Source of the DNA: an uncultured Opitutia bacterium
GTDB lineage: Bacteria; Verrucomicrobiota; Verrucomicrobiia; Opitutales; Opitutaceae
NCBI GenBank assembly: GCA_903825285.1
Contig: CAIJZY010000010.1
Span: 62,001-126,000, forward strand
DNA: 64,000 nt
Reading direction: 5' to 3'
Shown here: piece by piece, positions 16,392 through 28,433 of the stretch
How the letters are laid out: the number at the start of each line of letters is the position of its first letter
How positions within the stretch are numbered: position 1 is the stretch's first letter
Notes under the pieces: generated by a model
What the model saw: only the letters and a program-made list of their open reading frames with translations
Told to the model about the DNA's origin: nothing
The model's database searches: none
Translations under genes and position numbers: made by a program

Positions 16392-17342
16392 ATGTCCCTC
16401 GATCTCGCCAAAATTGAAGCCGCCCACGAGCGCATCCGGCCGCACATCCGGCGGACGCCCGTCCTCACCCACGCCGCGCTGGACGCGGCCTGCGGGGGAC
16501 AACTCTTCTTCAAGTGCGAGAACCTCCAGGAGGTCGGCGCGTTCAAGGCCCGCGGGGCCACCAACGCGGTCTTCTCCCTCTCCGACGCCGAGGCTGCCCG
16601 CGGGGTCGCCACCCACTCCTCCGGCAACCATGCCGCCGCCCTCGCCCGCGCCGCGCGGCTCCGGGGCATCCCGGCGTACATCGTGATGCCCAGCAATTCC
16701 CCGCAGGCGAAGATCCGCAACGTCGAGTCCTACGGCGGCCGCATCACGCTCTGCGCGCCGACCCAGCAGGCCCGCGAGGAAACCTGCGCCCGCATCGTCA
16801 GGGAAACCGGCGCCGTGATGGTCCATCCTTTCACCGACGAGCGCGTGATGGCCGGCCAGGGCACCGCCGTGATCGAGCTGCTGGAGGACGTGCCGGACCT
16901 CGACCTCGTGCTCTGCCCGGTCGGCGGCGGCGGACTCCTCGCCGGCACGGCCATCGCGGCCAAGACCCTGCGGTCCGCGCTGCGCGTCTTCGCCGTCGAG
17001 CCAGCCGCGGCCGGCGACGCCGCGGAGTCGTTCCGGGCCGGGCACATCGTCCCGCTGACCCAGGCGGCCACCATTGCCGACGGACTTCGCACCACCATCG
17101 GCGCGCCCAACTTCGCGATCATGCAGCGGCACGTGGACGGGGTCGTCACCGTGAGCGAATCAGGCATCGTGGCCGCGATGCGCCAGCTCTGGGAAACCCT
17201 CCACATCGTGGTCGAGACCTCCGGCGCCGTCCCGTATGCGGCCGTGACGGAGAAGAAGATCGAAGTCGCCGGCAAACGCGTCGGTCTGATCCTCACCGGC
17301 GGCAACGTCGACTTGGACGCGTTGCCGTGGAGCAAGAGCTGA
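16392..17342 (+). CDS. PLP-dependent serine/threonine dehydratase or racemase (fold type II)
   Basis: The product has 316 residues. FKCENLQEVGAFKARGATNA contains the PLP lysine (Lys52 in FKARG). SSGNHAAALA binds the phosphate and carboxylate side, and VGGGGLLAG is the PLP-phosphate glycine loop. Its length and lack of a C-terminal ACT domain fit the short catabolic type: threonine/serine dehydratase, serine racemase or threo-3-hydroxyaspartate ammonia-lyase. The sequence alone does not decide among these. It is divergent from the glyoxalase, with a hairpin repeat in the shared upstream region. Confidence 0.9.
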   Translation: MSLDLAKIEAAHERIRPHIRRTPVLTHAALDAACGGQLFFKCENLQEVGAFKARGATNAVFSLSDAEAARGVATHSSGNHAAALARAARLRGIPAYIVMPSNSPQAKIRNVESYGGRITLCAPTQQAREETCARIVRETGAVMVHPFTDERVMAGQGTAVIELLEDVPDLDLVLCPVGGGGLLAGTAIAAKTLRSALRVFAVEPAAAGDAAESFRAGHIVPLTQAATIADGLRTTIGAPNFAIMQRHVDGVVTVSESGIVAAMRQLWETLHIVVETSGAVPYAAVTEKKIEVAGKRVGLILTGGNVDLDALPWSKS

Positions 17343-17664
17343 CGAGGACATTCTCCGATCCTTTTTTCACCACAAAGATCGCGAAGCACGCGAAGAGGGG
17401 GAGCCCACAAAGCTCCGTTCGGACGCGCGCCCTGCGTGCCGCAGGACTTCGTCCGAGCTCACTGGGTGAAGAATACCCGGATGATTAGCTCCGTGTCTCG
17501 TCTTCTGATCGACTCAACAGTAGGCTGGCAGCGAGCTCTGCGCAGCGGAGCGAAGCTGGCAGCCGATCTTCGTGTGCTTCGTGCCCTTCGTGGTTAAAGA
17601 GGATCGAAATCTTCGCGCGCTGCGCGCGCTTAGCGGTGAATCCGGAAATGGCGCCGCGGCTCCA
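17343..17664. repeat. CACGAA-family composite repeat, copy F
   Basis: The left arm has TCACCACAAAGATCGCGAAG (17367) and the right arm CTTCGTGCCCTTCGTGGTTA (to 17595). The core carries the same 70-nt block as copy D (17399-17474, GGGAGCCCACAAAGCTCCGT and onward), which makes D and F sister copies of one composite element. A single arm of the GCCGCGGCTCCATT element follows at about 17650-17664 and ends next to the chemoreceptor stop. No gene is visible in this gap. Confidence 0.8.
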
Positions 17665-17665
17665 T

Positions 17666-19213
17666 TCACGCCACGCCGGCCGGCTCGAGCTTCGGCTTCA
17701 CCACGCGCGGCAGCACCGGACGCTTCATCGCCGCCGGCTTTGCCGTTTCCGCCACCTCAGGCTCCGGCTCTTCCAGCCGGCTCACGCGCGGCGGACGGGC
17801 ATACAGCAGGGACACGATCAGGGAAATGGGTTCCTGGAGCTGTGCCGCCTGCGTCCGCAGCTGGCCCACCAGCTCGGTCACCTCCGTCGCGTGCGCGGCC
17901 GTGGTCTGGGTCACATGGTCGATCTCGGTCACGGCGCTCGTCACCTGCACGATGCCCTCGCTCTGCTCCGTCGCCGCGGTCGCGATCTCGCCGATGAGCG
18001 TGTCGAGCTCGCTGGTGAGCTTTGCCATGGCCTCGAGGCTCTCCGCGACCTTCGCGCAGAGGCGCGTGCCCTCGTCGCTGCGGGCCGCCGCATCCTCGAT
18101 CTGCTGCGCCGTCTCCTTCGCCGCGGCGGCACTGCGCTGCGCGAGGCTGCGCACCTCCTCCGCCACCACCGCGAAGCCCAGCCCGGCCTCGCCCGCCCGC
18201 GCGGCCTCCACGGCCGCGTTGAGCGCGAGGATGTTCGTCTGGAACGCGATCTCGTCGATCGTCTTGGTGATCTTCGTGACTTGGGCGCTGGATTCGTGGA
18301 TGCCCTCCATCGCCTTCCGCATCGCCTGCATGTCGGAGAGCCCGGTCGCCGCCGCGCGGCGCGTGCGGTCGGCCAGCTGCTTGCCCGAGCCGGCGTGCTC
18401 AGCCGTGCGCTTGGTCATGCCAGACATCTCCTCGAGCGACGCGCTGCTGGTCTCCAGCGAGGCCGCCTGCTTGGACGAGCCGTCGGAGAGCGTCTCGCTC
18501 ACGTCCGCCAGCTCCCGCGCGCGGCCCAGCGTGCCCTTCGTGGCGCGGTCCAGCTCGGTCAGCACCGACTGCAGGCAGCCGGTCACCCACTCGAGCTTCA
18601 TGATGAAGAAAATGTAGATGGCGCCGGCGGGAACGAAGGTGCTCAGCAGCACGCGCACGAACAGCCGGCCCGAGCCCTCCGTCTCCTCGCGCGCCTTTGC
18701 GTTGTCCGCCAGCAGGTGCTCGCTGACCGCCGTCTGCGCGTCCTCCAGCACCTGGTACGCCTGCTCCACCTGCGGCACGGCGGCCCGCGCGGCGGCGGGA
18801 TCGGTGAAGGCCTGGCGCGTGACGCTCACGCAGAGGTTGCAGTAGGTCTCGAGCGGGGCGCCGAGGGTCTTCAGCTCCGTCAGCCGCTCGGGCGAGAGGG
18901 GCAGCGCGAGGTTTTTCTCCAGCTGCTCCCGGAATTCGCGCGCATGGCGCTCGGTTTCGTGGATGACGGACTGCTCGCGCGGACGGCCCGGCTCGGCGGC
19001 CGCGGCAATGCCGGCGTAGACGTCGCCCCGCAGCGCCTCGTGGTTCATGTCCCCCTCCATGTGCTGCCGGATGGCCTGCGCGGTGATTTCCAGATCCTTC
19101 ACCTTGGACTGCGTGTAGCGGTTCAAGATCAGGGCCGTCAGGCCAAAGCCGCCGGCCATCAGGCACAGCATGCCGATCAGGATCCGAAACCGCGTGCGAA
19201 GGGTGAAGTTCAT
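17666..19213 (-). CDS. Methyl-accepting chemotaxis protein
   Basis: The product has 515 residues from the ATG at 19213 (a GTG 57 nt upstream is the alternative). An N-terminal membrane helix (about 7-30, [20 protein letters not shown]) is followed by a periplasmic, mostly helical sensor of about 160 residues. The second helix is [18 protein letters not shown]. The long cytoplasmic helical hairpin has the conserved tip [20 protein letters not shown] and then [17 protein letters not shown], where CheA/CheW bind. The ligand is unknown. No other chemotaxis or flagellar genes are in the window, so this receptor must work with a distant array. A C-terminal tail with [13 protein letters not shown] has no CheR-docking pentapeptide that I can see. 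Confidence 0.93.
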   Translation of the reverse strand: MNFTLRTRFRILIGMLCLMAGGFGLTALILNRYTQSKVKDLEITAQAIRQHMEGDMNHEALRGDVYAGIAAAAEPGRPREQSVIHETERHAREFREQLEKNLALPLSPERLTELKTLGAPLETYCNLCVSVTRQAFTDPAAARAAVPQVEQAYQVLEDAQTAVSEHLLADNAKAREETEGSGRLFVRVLLSTFVPAGAIYIFFIMKLEWVTGCLQSVLTELDRATKGTLGRARELADVSETLSDGSSKQAASLETSSASLEEMSGMTKRTAEHAGSGKQLADRTRRAAATGLSDMQAMRKAMEGIHESSAQVTKITKTIDEIAFQTNILALNAAVEAARAGEAGLGFAVVAEEVRSLAQRSAAAAKETAQQIEDAAARSDEGTRLCAKVAESLEAMAKLTSELDTLIGEIATAATEQSEGIVQVTSAVTEIDHVTQTTAAHATEVTELVGQLRTQAAQLQEPISLIVSLLYARPPRVSRLEEPEPEVAETAKPAAMKRPVLPRVVKPKLEPAGVA

Positions 19214-19373
19214 GGGGGGCAACGAGCGCTTCTCCCGCAGGCGACGTGGGCGCCGACGGGTTGGCGGCACATTCCTACATCGGTACGTCAGGAGATCGCT
19301 TGAGGGGCAATAGCCCGGGCGGGCCGCAAATCTGCGCTGGTCGCGGGCCTAATATGCGTTATCAACGCGGGCC

Positions 19374-20117
19374 ATGAGTCACTCCCGTGACCGTCAGGGT
19401 TGGAGATCCCGGTTGCCGGGACGTTCCCCGGAGGAGGGTTTTCGCTGGCAGGGCCGCGAGGTCAGCCGGCTGGAGGGCTTTGCCGACGCCGTGTTCGCAT
19501 TCGCGATCACGCTGCTGGTCGTGTCGCTCGAGGTGCCGCGCGGCTTCGACGGCTTCATGGAGGTGATCCGCGGGTTCCCGGCGTTCATTGCGAGCTTCCT
19601 GACGCTGGTCCTGTTCTGGAACGCGCACTATCACTACTTCCGCCGCTACGGGCTGGAGGACGCCTACACGCGGTGGATGACCCTGATGATCCTCCTCATG
19701 GTGCTCTTTGCGGTGTACCCCCTGAAGTTCCTCTTCGGCCTGCTGCTGCCGTTTGGCAGCGTCAATGCGCCCCACATCGAGACCTGGGCCCAGCTCAAGC
19801 GCCTGTACGTCATCTACGGCCTCGGCCTGGGCGGGCTGTATTCGCTCTACATGGCGCTGTACTTCCATGCGCTGCGGCTGCGCCGCGAGCTTGGGCTCAG
19901 CGAGATCGAGGTGATCCTCACGGAGGCGCCACTCTGGAATTTCGCGATCAACGTACTCATCTGCTTGATCTCGGTGACGATCGCGGTGTTCGAGTGGTCG
20001 ACCGCGTGGCCCGGCATCATCTACAGCGTGCTCGTGCCCCTGTTCCTGACCCTCAACGGCTGGTGGCACCGCCGCCGGGTCCGGGCGGTGCGGGCGCGGC
20101 AGGAGCAGCGGTATTAA
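19374..20117 (+). CDS. TMEM175-family membrane protein
   Basis: The product has 247 residues with about six membrane segments. The signature of the family, RxxxFSDGVFAIAITLL in most members, reads RLEGFADAVFAFAITLLVV here (about 32-50). TMEM175 homologues are tetrameric potassium-permeable channels. The replacement of SDG by ADA in the pore-lining first helix may alter conduction, so I name the family but not the activity. The gene stands alone upstream of a repeat-containing gap and tRNA-Leu. Confidence 0.8.
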   Translation: MSHSRDRQGWRSRLPGRSPEEGFRWQGREVSRLEGFADAVFAFAITLLVVSLEVPRGFDGFMEVIRGFPAFIASFLTLVLFWNAHYHYFRRYGLEDAYTRWMTLMILLMVLFAVYPLKFLFGLLLPFGSVNAPHIETWAQLKRLYVIYGLGLGGLYSLYMALYFHALRLRRELGLSEIEVILTEAPLWNFAINVLICLISVTIAVFEWSTAWPGIIYSVLVPLFLTLNGWWHRRRVRAVRARQEQRY

Positions 20118-20306
20118 GCCTCGGATTCCAACACCTTCCACCCAGATCCGTCATCCTGAGCAAATGCGTCGGATCGCAGTTGTTCCACCCCGCCAAGCCC
20201 GTGTTTGGTCCACGACACTCCCACGACGTTAGCCCAGTGTCAGCGCGGGGCCGATTCCCCGCTTGCCTCGCGGGAAAAGGTGACGGCAAACTGGGTGGCA
20301 TCGGCC

Positions 20307-20391
20307 GCCCGGGTGGTGGAATTGGCAGACACGACGGTCTTAGAAGCCGTTGCCGCAAGGCTTGCAGGTTCGAGTCCTGTCCTGGGCACCA
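20307..20391 (+). tRNA. tRNA-Leu (anticodon UAG)
   Basis: The acceptor stem GCCCGGG pairs with CCTGGGC with one G-T pair. The D-arm contains TGGTGGAATTGGCAGACACG. The anticodon stem ACGGT / GCCGT encloses the loop CTTAGAA, giving anticodon UAG. A long variable arm (TGCCGCAAGGCT) is typical of class II leucine tRNAs, and the T-arm has GGTTCGAGTCC. The CCA end is encoded (20389-20391). Confidence 0.97.
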
Positions 20392-20464
20392 TGCAACCAA
20401 TAGGGATTCACCGCCTAGTCCAAAAGCAGGCATCGCGAGAATCTGGGATCACCAAATTTACTAA

Positions 20465-20935
20465 ATGCCCAAATCTACCGGTATTCCGGTAGAAGCAGGT
20501 GTTGCCCACATTGCAGAACCACTGATTCCGTTAAGAACGCACAAGATTTCGCCAATCGACGTTGAGCGATCCATTCGGGCCGCCCAAGGCGACATAGCGA
20601 AAACCGAGGCTCTTGTGGATTTGATCATCAAGCACAACCCTACGGCTGATCAGAAGCGCCGCCTGATTACATACGACTCTAAAGACAGGAAGGCTTCGGC
20701 TGAAAGCCTCCTAAGCGAGGCCATGAAACCACATATTGAGCGGACACTGGCAATTGGTTTGCCTGAGGAAATCCGCGTGGCGCTCGAGAAGGCCGGCGCA
20801 CTGGGTGTGTCGCTGGCGCGGAAGCACGGCTTCGGTTTCATCTGCACGTCAAACTTCACCCACCCGCAGTTCCGCAGCCTCTGGGCCGACATCGGCTGGC
20901 ACCAGGAGATGACCGCTGAAATCCGGCGGAAGTGA
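20465..20935 (+). CDS. Orphan hypothetical protein downstream of tRNA-Leu
   Basis: The predicted product has 156 residues and matches no family I recognise. The N-terminal two thirds are rich in Lys/Asp/Glu and predicted helical (DVERSIRAAQGDIAKTEAL, then a segment with KHNPTADQKRRLITYD). The last 45 residues (ARKHGFGFICTSNFTHPQFR and on) look compact. The first half of the gene is clearly less GC-rich than its neighbours, with codons such as GAA, AAA and ATT. Together with the tRNA 74 nt upstream this suggests an acquired gene. No integrase or attachment repeat is visible. No Shine-Dalgarno sequence supports the ATG at 20465. Confidence 0.6.
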   Translation: MPKSTGIPVEAGVAHIAEPLIPLRTHKISPIDVERSIRAAQGDIAKTEALVDLIIKHNPTADQKRRLITYDSKDRKASAESLLSEAMKPHIERTLAIGLPEEIRVALEKAGALGVSLARKHGFGFICTSNFTHPQFRSLWADIGWHQEMTAEIRRK

Positions 20936-21238
20936 ATTGGTTTGGGTGCCCACGGAATACACGAACCCGTCTTCGCCAAGGCTCCGACGCGGCAAGCTAC
21001 GCGGAATATTCCGATCCGTGTTGGGCCGAGTCAGAGAAACCTGGGGTAGTGCAGCACGGCTTTGGGCTTCCGATTCCACCCGGCCGAGAGGACCGAGTTC
21101 TGCTGTCCAGCAGAACGCTGGTCCGCGAGGATTCGTCTGCGTCCTGTTTCCGCGTCTCTTGCCGCGTCGGAGCCTTGGCGATGACGGGTCCGTGTATTCC
21201 GTGGGCAACCCTGACTCAGAAATGGAGCCGCGGCGTCC
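20936..21238. repeat. GTGCCCACGGAATACACG inverted-repeat element
   Basis: The left arm (20944-20996) runs GGTGCCCACGGAATACACGA through CGTCTTCGCCAAGGCTCCGA. The right arm (about 21160-21210) is its reverse complement, ending CCGTGTATTCCGTGGGCAAC. The centre also contains folded segments, including TTCTGCTGTCCAGCAGAA. One arm of the GGAGCCGCGGCGTCC element abuts the stop of the phosphatidylserine decarboxylase gene. A half-copy of the outer arm recurs at about 48076-48106. No gene is visible. Confidence 0.8.
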
Positions 21239-22138
21239 TCACACCGCCACGCCGAGCCGATCCCCCATCCTCGCGTACGTCTCGACCTGCTGCGCGCTCT
21301 GCGCCACGAGGTCGGGTTCGAAGCGGATGCGGCCGCGGGGGAAAATCGTGATCACGCAGGAGCCGCCGAAGGCGAACAGGCCCTTCTCGGCACCCTTCTC
21401 CACCGCCCGGCCGGGGACGTGCGATTGCTGGATGCTGCCGACGTTCGTCGCGCCGACCTCCACCATCACCACGGGACCAAACCCCGGCGACTGGATCACC
21501 GTCACCACGCGCTTGTTCTCGACGAGGTAGCGGAGGTTGCGTCGGAGCGCGATGGGGCTGACGGAGTAGAGCCAGCCGTTGATCAGCCGCGACTCGCCCG
21601 GCACGCCGGCCACGGGGAAATGGAAACGGTGGTAGTCCACCGGACACAGCCGGGAGATTAGCATCGCGCCGCCGGCCAGCGAGGCGGCAAGCGCCGCGTC
21701 GCCGAGCAGCTCGGCGAGCGTGAACTTCATGCCCTTCACGTAAAACCCCTCCGCCGCGTCCACGTCGGGGAACACCAGGTGGCGTCCGTCGGCCGGCAGC
21801 ACCGCCACGCGCTCGTCGCCGGCGATCGGCCGCGCCGCGGGCTTCAGTGCGCGGTAGAAGAACTCGTTGAAGTTCCTGTAGTCGAAGGCCGACTTCGCGA
21901 AGTCGTCCACGTCGATGTTGTACTCGGTGATGAACGGCAGGACCAGGTTCGCGCTGGCGGCCTTGTTCATCTTCCGCCCGTAGAGCTTCGAGAACCAGAT
22001 CCGCCGGGCCATGAGCCACACGAAGCCGCGCCCGATGGGATTCTCATAGGCCAGGCGCAGCCAGCGCTCGCCGTAGACCTGCTCGGTCTTCACGGCCTGA
22101 GCATAGCGGTCGTAGTAGCGGATCGGGTCGGCGCTCAT
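21239..22138 (-). CDS. psd: Phosphatidylserine decarboxylase proenzyme
   Basis: The product has 299 residues. The Asp-His-Ser set of the family is present: Asp in LPADGR, His in PVDYHRFHFP, and Ser in FGGSCV, where the proenzyme cuts itself and turns Ser into the pyruvoyl group. The classic LGST cleavage motif is therefore GGS here, as in the Psd-II branch. GATNVGSIQQ is also conserved. The enzyme converts phosphatidylserine to phosphatidylethanolamine at the inner membrane. The synthase gene pssA is not adjacent. The upstream gap toward clpB holds a tandem heptamer repeat. Confidence 0.93.
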   Translation of the reverse strand: MSADPIRYYDRYAQAVKTEQVYGERWLRLAYENPIGRGFVWLMARRIWFSKLYGRKMNKAASANLVLPFITEYNIDVDDFAKSAFDYRNFNEFFYRALKPAARPIAGDERVAVLPADGRHLVFPDVDAAEGFYVKGMKFTLAELLGDAALAASLAGGAMLISRLCPVDYHRFHFPVAGVPGESRLINGWLYSVSPIALRRNLRYLVENKRVVTVIQSPGFGPVVMVEVGATNVGSIQQSHVPGRAVEKGAEKGLFAFGGSCVITIFPRGRIRFEPDLVAQSAQQVETYARMGDRLGVAV

Positions 22139-22165
22139 TGTTCGCAGCCTCGTGCAAAGCAGTGG

Positions 22166-22310
22166 GGAGGCTCAAGTGGCAAGTAGCAAGTGACAGGTAC
22201 CATTTACCAAGTACCAAGTGCCAAGTAACAAGTAACAAGGAACAAGCGCCCAGTGAGCTGCATGAGTCCACTTGGCACTTGTCACCTGTCACCTGCTACT
22301 TCCTCACCCC
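22166..22310. repeat. AAGTNNC tandem heptamers with inverted counterpart
   Basis: The sequence contains repeated 7-nt units of the type CAAGTAC, CAAGTGC and CAAGTAA (22168-22245; for example TTACCAAGTACCAAGTGCCA). After a short spacer comes the reverse-complement series (22268-22303; CACTTGGCACTTGTCACCTG and onward). It lies between the upstream end of psd and the stop of clpB. The unit structure is unlike the CRISPR repeat-spacer pattern, and the family may expand by slippage. Confidence 0.75.
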
Positions 22311-24896
<2,586 letters not shown>

Positions 24897-25082
24897 AAGA
24901 AGGCCCTTCGCAGGCGGCGTACCAGTTGCGGCGGCAACTTTGCCCCGAGGAAAAGGTACGCGGAACGCCGGGAGAGTCAAAAGGGGTGTCCCAGTGCGAC
25001 ATCCGCGCCAGATTGCCGGTTCGCCGCCGCCATCAAATTCTCCTCGCCCCGCGGCCCCGCCGGTGGCTACTTGCCCGCGCCC

Positions 25083-26843
25083 ATGGCATCCGTCACCCCG
25101 CCGCCGTCCCTGGTCTACACGCCCTGCCCGCCCCTGGCGGTCACCGAGGCGCAGGGCGTCCTGAACCGCGACGCCTGCCTGCGCGGCGGCGAGACGCTGC
25201 TGTCGCCGGGCGCGACCCCCGCCCGGCTCGTGCTCGATTTCGGCGAGGAACTGGTCGGCGTCCTGGCGCTGACCCTGACCGCCGAGGCGGCCACGAAGAT
25301 TGAGCTGATCTACGGCGAGGACCTCGCGGAGGCCCTGCTGCTGGAGGACCCGTTTCCGCCCGAGCATTGGTACCACCAGCCGCGCGACTGGCTGGAACTG
25401 CCGGCCGGCGCGCAGACGGTGCGGCACCCGGGTCGCCGCGCCTTCCGCTTCGTCAACATCGTGGTCCACGGCCCCGGCTCGGTCCGGCTCCGCGGCGCCG
25501 AGCTCATGCTCGAGCACGCGCCGGCGGTCGAGCGGGGCCGGTTCGAATGCTCCGACCCGCTGCTCAACGCCGCCTGGCAGATCAGCCGCCGGACGATCCG
25601 GCTGTGCCGGCAGGGATTCTACGAGGACGGCATCAAGCGCGACGGCATGCTGTGGATCGGCGACTACCGCGTGGAGTTCCTCTGCGCGCACCATCTGTTC
25701 GAGGACGCCGGGCTCGCCCGCCGGAGCCTCGAGCTGTTCGCGCAGTGCCGGCACGACGATGGCAGCCTGTCGGCCGTCGCGCTGCTGGCCGGCGGACATC
25801 TCTATCCGCGCATCCCGTATCTCGGCGACCTGTCCAAGCCCGGCGGGCTGCACGTCTGGGTGCTGGCCAACTACTGCGCCGACTTCGTGGTCAGCGTCTG
25901 GGAATACATCCTCCACACCGGCGACACCGCGCTGGCCCACGCGCTCGAGTCGACCGTGAACGGCGTGCTCGGTTTCCTCGTGAAAGTGGACCTGGCGCAG
26001 GCTGCGAGCCCGAAGAATTTCATCACCGACAATCAGCCCGACCTGGCGGACTGGTGGGGCAGCCGCGCGGCGCTCGCCTACCAGATCGCGGCGGCCTTTG
26101 CCGCGGGCGTGCGGCTGGCCGACCTGCGCGGGGCCGCCGAGGCGGCGGACGCCTGCCGCTGGCAGCACCGCGCGTGGATCGGCCTGGCCAAGACCCGGTT
26201 CGGGGACCCAGCCGGCGCCGCCTGCCGCGACGACGAATCGCCCGGGGCGACGCGCAGCTGGCACGCCCATGTCGCCGCGTACCTCGCCGGGGCGCTCACG
26301 CCGGCGGAGCTCCGCGAGGTGTTTCCGCGGCTGCAGGGAGATCCGGCGGTGCGCCGGCCGATGGCGGGGTTCATGGAGTTCTACCTGCTCCAGGCCTGGT
26401 TCGACGCGGGCCTCGTGCGCGAGGGACTCGACGAGATGCGCTCGTACTACGGACAGATGCTGCGCAGCGGCGCCACGACCACCTGGGAGCTGGTGGACCG
26501 GCGCGTGCCGGGGATCGACCGCCTCGTCGTCGCCGGACGCAGCCATTGCCACGGCTGGTCCGCCGGGCCGGCGTATCATCTCCCGGCCCAGATCCTCGGT
26601 GTCACGCCCACCCTGCCCGGCTACGCGGAGGTCGCGATCCGTCCCAACCTCGGCGATCTTGCCTGGGCCCGCGGCGAAATCCCGACGCCGCACGGCCCCA
26701 TCCGCGTGCGGCTCGACGGGGACGACGCCGGCGAGGTCACGCTGCCCACGGGCGTCACGGCCACGCTGCACAGGCCCGGCCGCGAACCCGTCCGCCTGGC
26801 CGGCGGGCGAACCCATTCGCTCGCGTCTGCTGGCCAGGGCTGA
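25083..26843 (+). CDS. Alpha-L-rhamnosidase-like glycosidase (GH78 six-hairpin fold)
   Basis: The product has 586 residues from the ATG at 25083. A beta-sandwich N-terminal part ([31 protein letters not shown]) precedes the (alpha/alpha)6 catalytic barrel. [20 protein letters not shown] followed by [14 protein letters not shown] is the GH78 signature carrying acidic active-site residues. A small C-terminal beta domain ends the protein ([19 protein letters not shown]). No signal peptide is visible, so it probably acts in the cytoplasm on imported oligosaccharides. It is shorter than many GH78 enzymes. Together with rhamnulokinase at 56.4 kb it suggests rhamnoside use. Confidence 0.85.
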   Translation: MASVTPPPSLVYTPCPPLAVTEAQGVLNRDACLRGGETLLSPGATPARLVLDFGEELVGVLALTLTAEAATKIELIYGEDLAEALLLEDPFPPEHWYHQPRDWLELPAGAQTVRHPGRRAFRFVNIVVHGPGSVRLRGAELMLEHAPAVERGRFECSDPLLNAAWQISRRTIRLCRQGFYEDGIKRDGMLWIGDYRVEFLCAHHLFEDAGLARRSLELFAQCRHDDGSLSAVALLAGGHLYPRIPYLGDLSKPGGLHVWVLANYCADFVVSVWEYILHTGDTALAHALESTVNGVLGFLVKVDLAQAASPKNFITDNQPDLADWWGSRAALAYQIAAAFAAGVRLADLRGAAEAADACRWQHRAWIGLAKTRFGDPAGAACRDDESPGATRSWHAHVAAYLAGALTPAELREVFPRLQGDPAVRRPMAGFMEFYLLQAWFDAGLVREGLDEMRSYYGQMLRSGATTTWELVDRRVPGIDRLVVAGRSHCHGWSAGPAYHLPAQILGVTPTLPGYAEVAIRPNLGDLAWARGEIPTPHGPIRVRLDGDDAGEVTLPTGVTATLHRPGREPVRLAGGRTHSLASAGQG

Positions 26844-27187
26844 GTCCGCCTTGCCCTGAAGCCGCGGCTCCATTCAATCAACCACCCAAGAGGTCGTCAT
26901 CCTGAGCGAAGGCGAAGGATCGCTGTTATTGTTCCCACTCCGTCCGCGTGATGCATCAGACACTCAGGCGACGCCGCTCGAGTGTCTGGAATGCAGCATT
27001 GGCTCTAGGGCAATGGGAACAGCGATCCTTCGCCTTCGCTCAGGATGACGTGCGTGAGGAAGGAGCGTGGGTTTCAGGCCGATGTTGAGCGCCCCAGGTT
27101 CGCTCGAATTTGTCCGATGTGATCCCAGAGGCACCAATTTGGTGCATTCCCAATTCAGGAAAGGTTTCCTCCGTCGCGATTTTCTGA
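26844..27187. repeat. GTCATCCTGAG nested palindrome element, copy 1
   Basis: Outer arms CGTCATCCTGAGCGAAGGCG (26895) to CGATCGCTGTT-like end (26927) and its exact complement (27018-27050) form a perfect 33-bp inverted repeat. Inside it CAGACACTC (26957-26965) pairs with GAGTGTCTG (26980-26988). A single GCCGCGGCTCCATT arm precedes it (26862-26875). The remaining 130 nt before the chromate transporter hold no gene that I can support. Confidence 0.85.
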
Positions 27188-28405
27188 ATGCATCTCCGCG
27201 TGCCGGCCACCGCATCCACGACTCGTCATCCGCTCGCGGAGATTGCCGGGATTTTCCTGCGCCTCGGGCTGACCTCCTTCGGCGGGCCGGTGGCGCACCT
27301 CGGGTACCTGCACGAGGAGATCGTCCGGCGCCGGCAGTGGCTGGAGGAAGCGGAGTACGCCGACCTGGTCGCGCTGTGCCAGTTCCTGCCCGGGCCGGTG
27401 AGCAGCCAGGTGGTGATCGCACTCGGCCAGCGCCGCGCGGGGCTCGCGGGCGCGCTGGTGGCCTCGCTTTGTTTCACGCTGCCCTCGGCTGTGCTCATGA
27501 TCGCCGGCGGCTACGGCGTGGCTGCGCTCTCCGGACTCGGCGCGGCGGGCTGGCTGCACGGGCTCAAGCTCGCCGCCGTGGCGGTCGTCGCGCAGGCCGT
27601 GTGGATCATGGCCCGCAAGCTCTGTCCCGACTGGCCGCGCCGGCTGCTCCTGCTCGCCGCGGCCGTCGCCGTCGTGCGGCTGCCCGGGGCCGTCACTCAG
27701 GTCGCCGCCATCGCCGCCGGCGCCCTGATCGGCGCGTGGTGGTACCGGCGTGAGACCTCGTCCGGGACCACGGAAGATCGTCCCTCGCTCGCCCGGCAGC
27801 ATGTCTGGGCGGCGCTGACCCTGGCGACGTGGGCGCTGCTGCTCGTGGTCCTGCCCCTCGCGGCCACGGCGACCGGCAGTCGTCCGGTCCAGTACTTCGA
27901 CAGCTTTTATCGCGCCGGGTCGCTCGTCTTCGGCGGCGGTCATGTGGTGCTGCCGATGCTGCGCGCCGAGGTCGTGCCGGCAGGCTGGATCAGTGACGAC
28001 CGCTTCCTCGCCGGTTACGGGCTGGCCCAGGCCATGCCCGGGCCGCTGTTCACGTTTGCGGCCTACCTCGGCACGGCGATGTCGCCGGGCGCCGGCGCAT
28101 GGCTCAGCGGGCTCGGCTGCCTGCTCGCGATCTTCCTGCCCGCGTGGCTGCTGATTGGCGGCGCCCTGCCCTTCTGGGGACTCCTGCGACGCCAGACTGG
28201 AATCCAGTGCGCGTTGCGTGGAGCGAATGCCGCCGTGGTCGGCGTGCTGCTGGCCGCGCTGTATCGTCCGCTCTGGACTGAAGGCATCGCCGGCCCGCGG
28301 GACATCGCAGCCGCGGTCGCCGCGTTTCTCCTGCTGGAATTCGTCCGCGTGCCCCCGTGGGCGGTCGTCCTCCTCGCGGCCGCCGCGGGTCGCTGGCTCC
28401 TGTGA
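27188..28405 (+). CDS. chrA: Chromate transporter, ChrA family
   Basis: The product has 405 residues and is a two-domain (long-chain) CHR protein with about ten membrane helices. Domain 1 has GLTSFGGPVAHLGYLHEEIV and QFLPGPVSSQ. Domain 2 repeats the pattern with SLVFGGGHVVLPMLRAEVV and GLAQAMPGPLFTFAAYLG. The paired FGG and PGP motifs are the hallmarks of the family. It probably moves chromate or a related oxyanion out of the cell by proton or sulfate exchange. No ChrB regulator or sulfur genes are adjacent. Confidence 0.92.
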   Translation: MHLRVPATASTTRHPLAEIAGIFLRLGLTSFGGPVAHLGYLHEEIVRRRQWLEEAEYADLVALCQFLPGPVSSQVVIALGQRRAGLAGALVASLCFTLPSAVLMIAGGYGVAALSGLGAAGWLHGLKLAAVAVVAQAVWIMARKLCPDWPRRLLLLAAAVAVVRLPGAVTQVAAIAAGALIGAWWYRRETSSGTTEDRPSLARQHVWAALTLATWALLLVVLPLAATATGSRPVQYFDSFYRAGSLVFGGGHVVLPMLRAEVVPAGWISDDRFLAGYGLAQAMPGPLFTFAAYLGTAMSPGAGAWLSGLGCLLAIFLPAWLLIGGALPFWGLLRRQTGIQCALRGANAAVVGVLLAALYRPLWTEGIAGPRDIAAAVAAFLLLEFVRVPPWAVVLLAAAAGRWLL

Positions 28406-28433
28406 GACGGGCTTGTGGTAAACCAGTCTGGAG

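Noticed and set aside
22166-22310. Possible CRISPR array
   Set aside because: The units are 7 nt, degenerate, and partly inverted; there are no spacers and no cas genes.
24897-25082. CIRCE element or other heat-shock operator for clpB
   Set aside because: No TTAGCACTC-like inverted repeat is present between clpB and the rhamnosidase gene.
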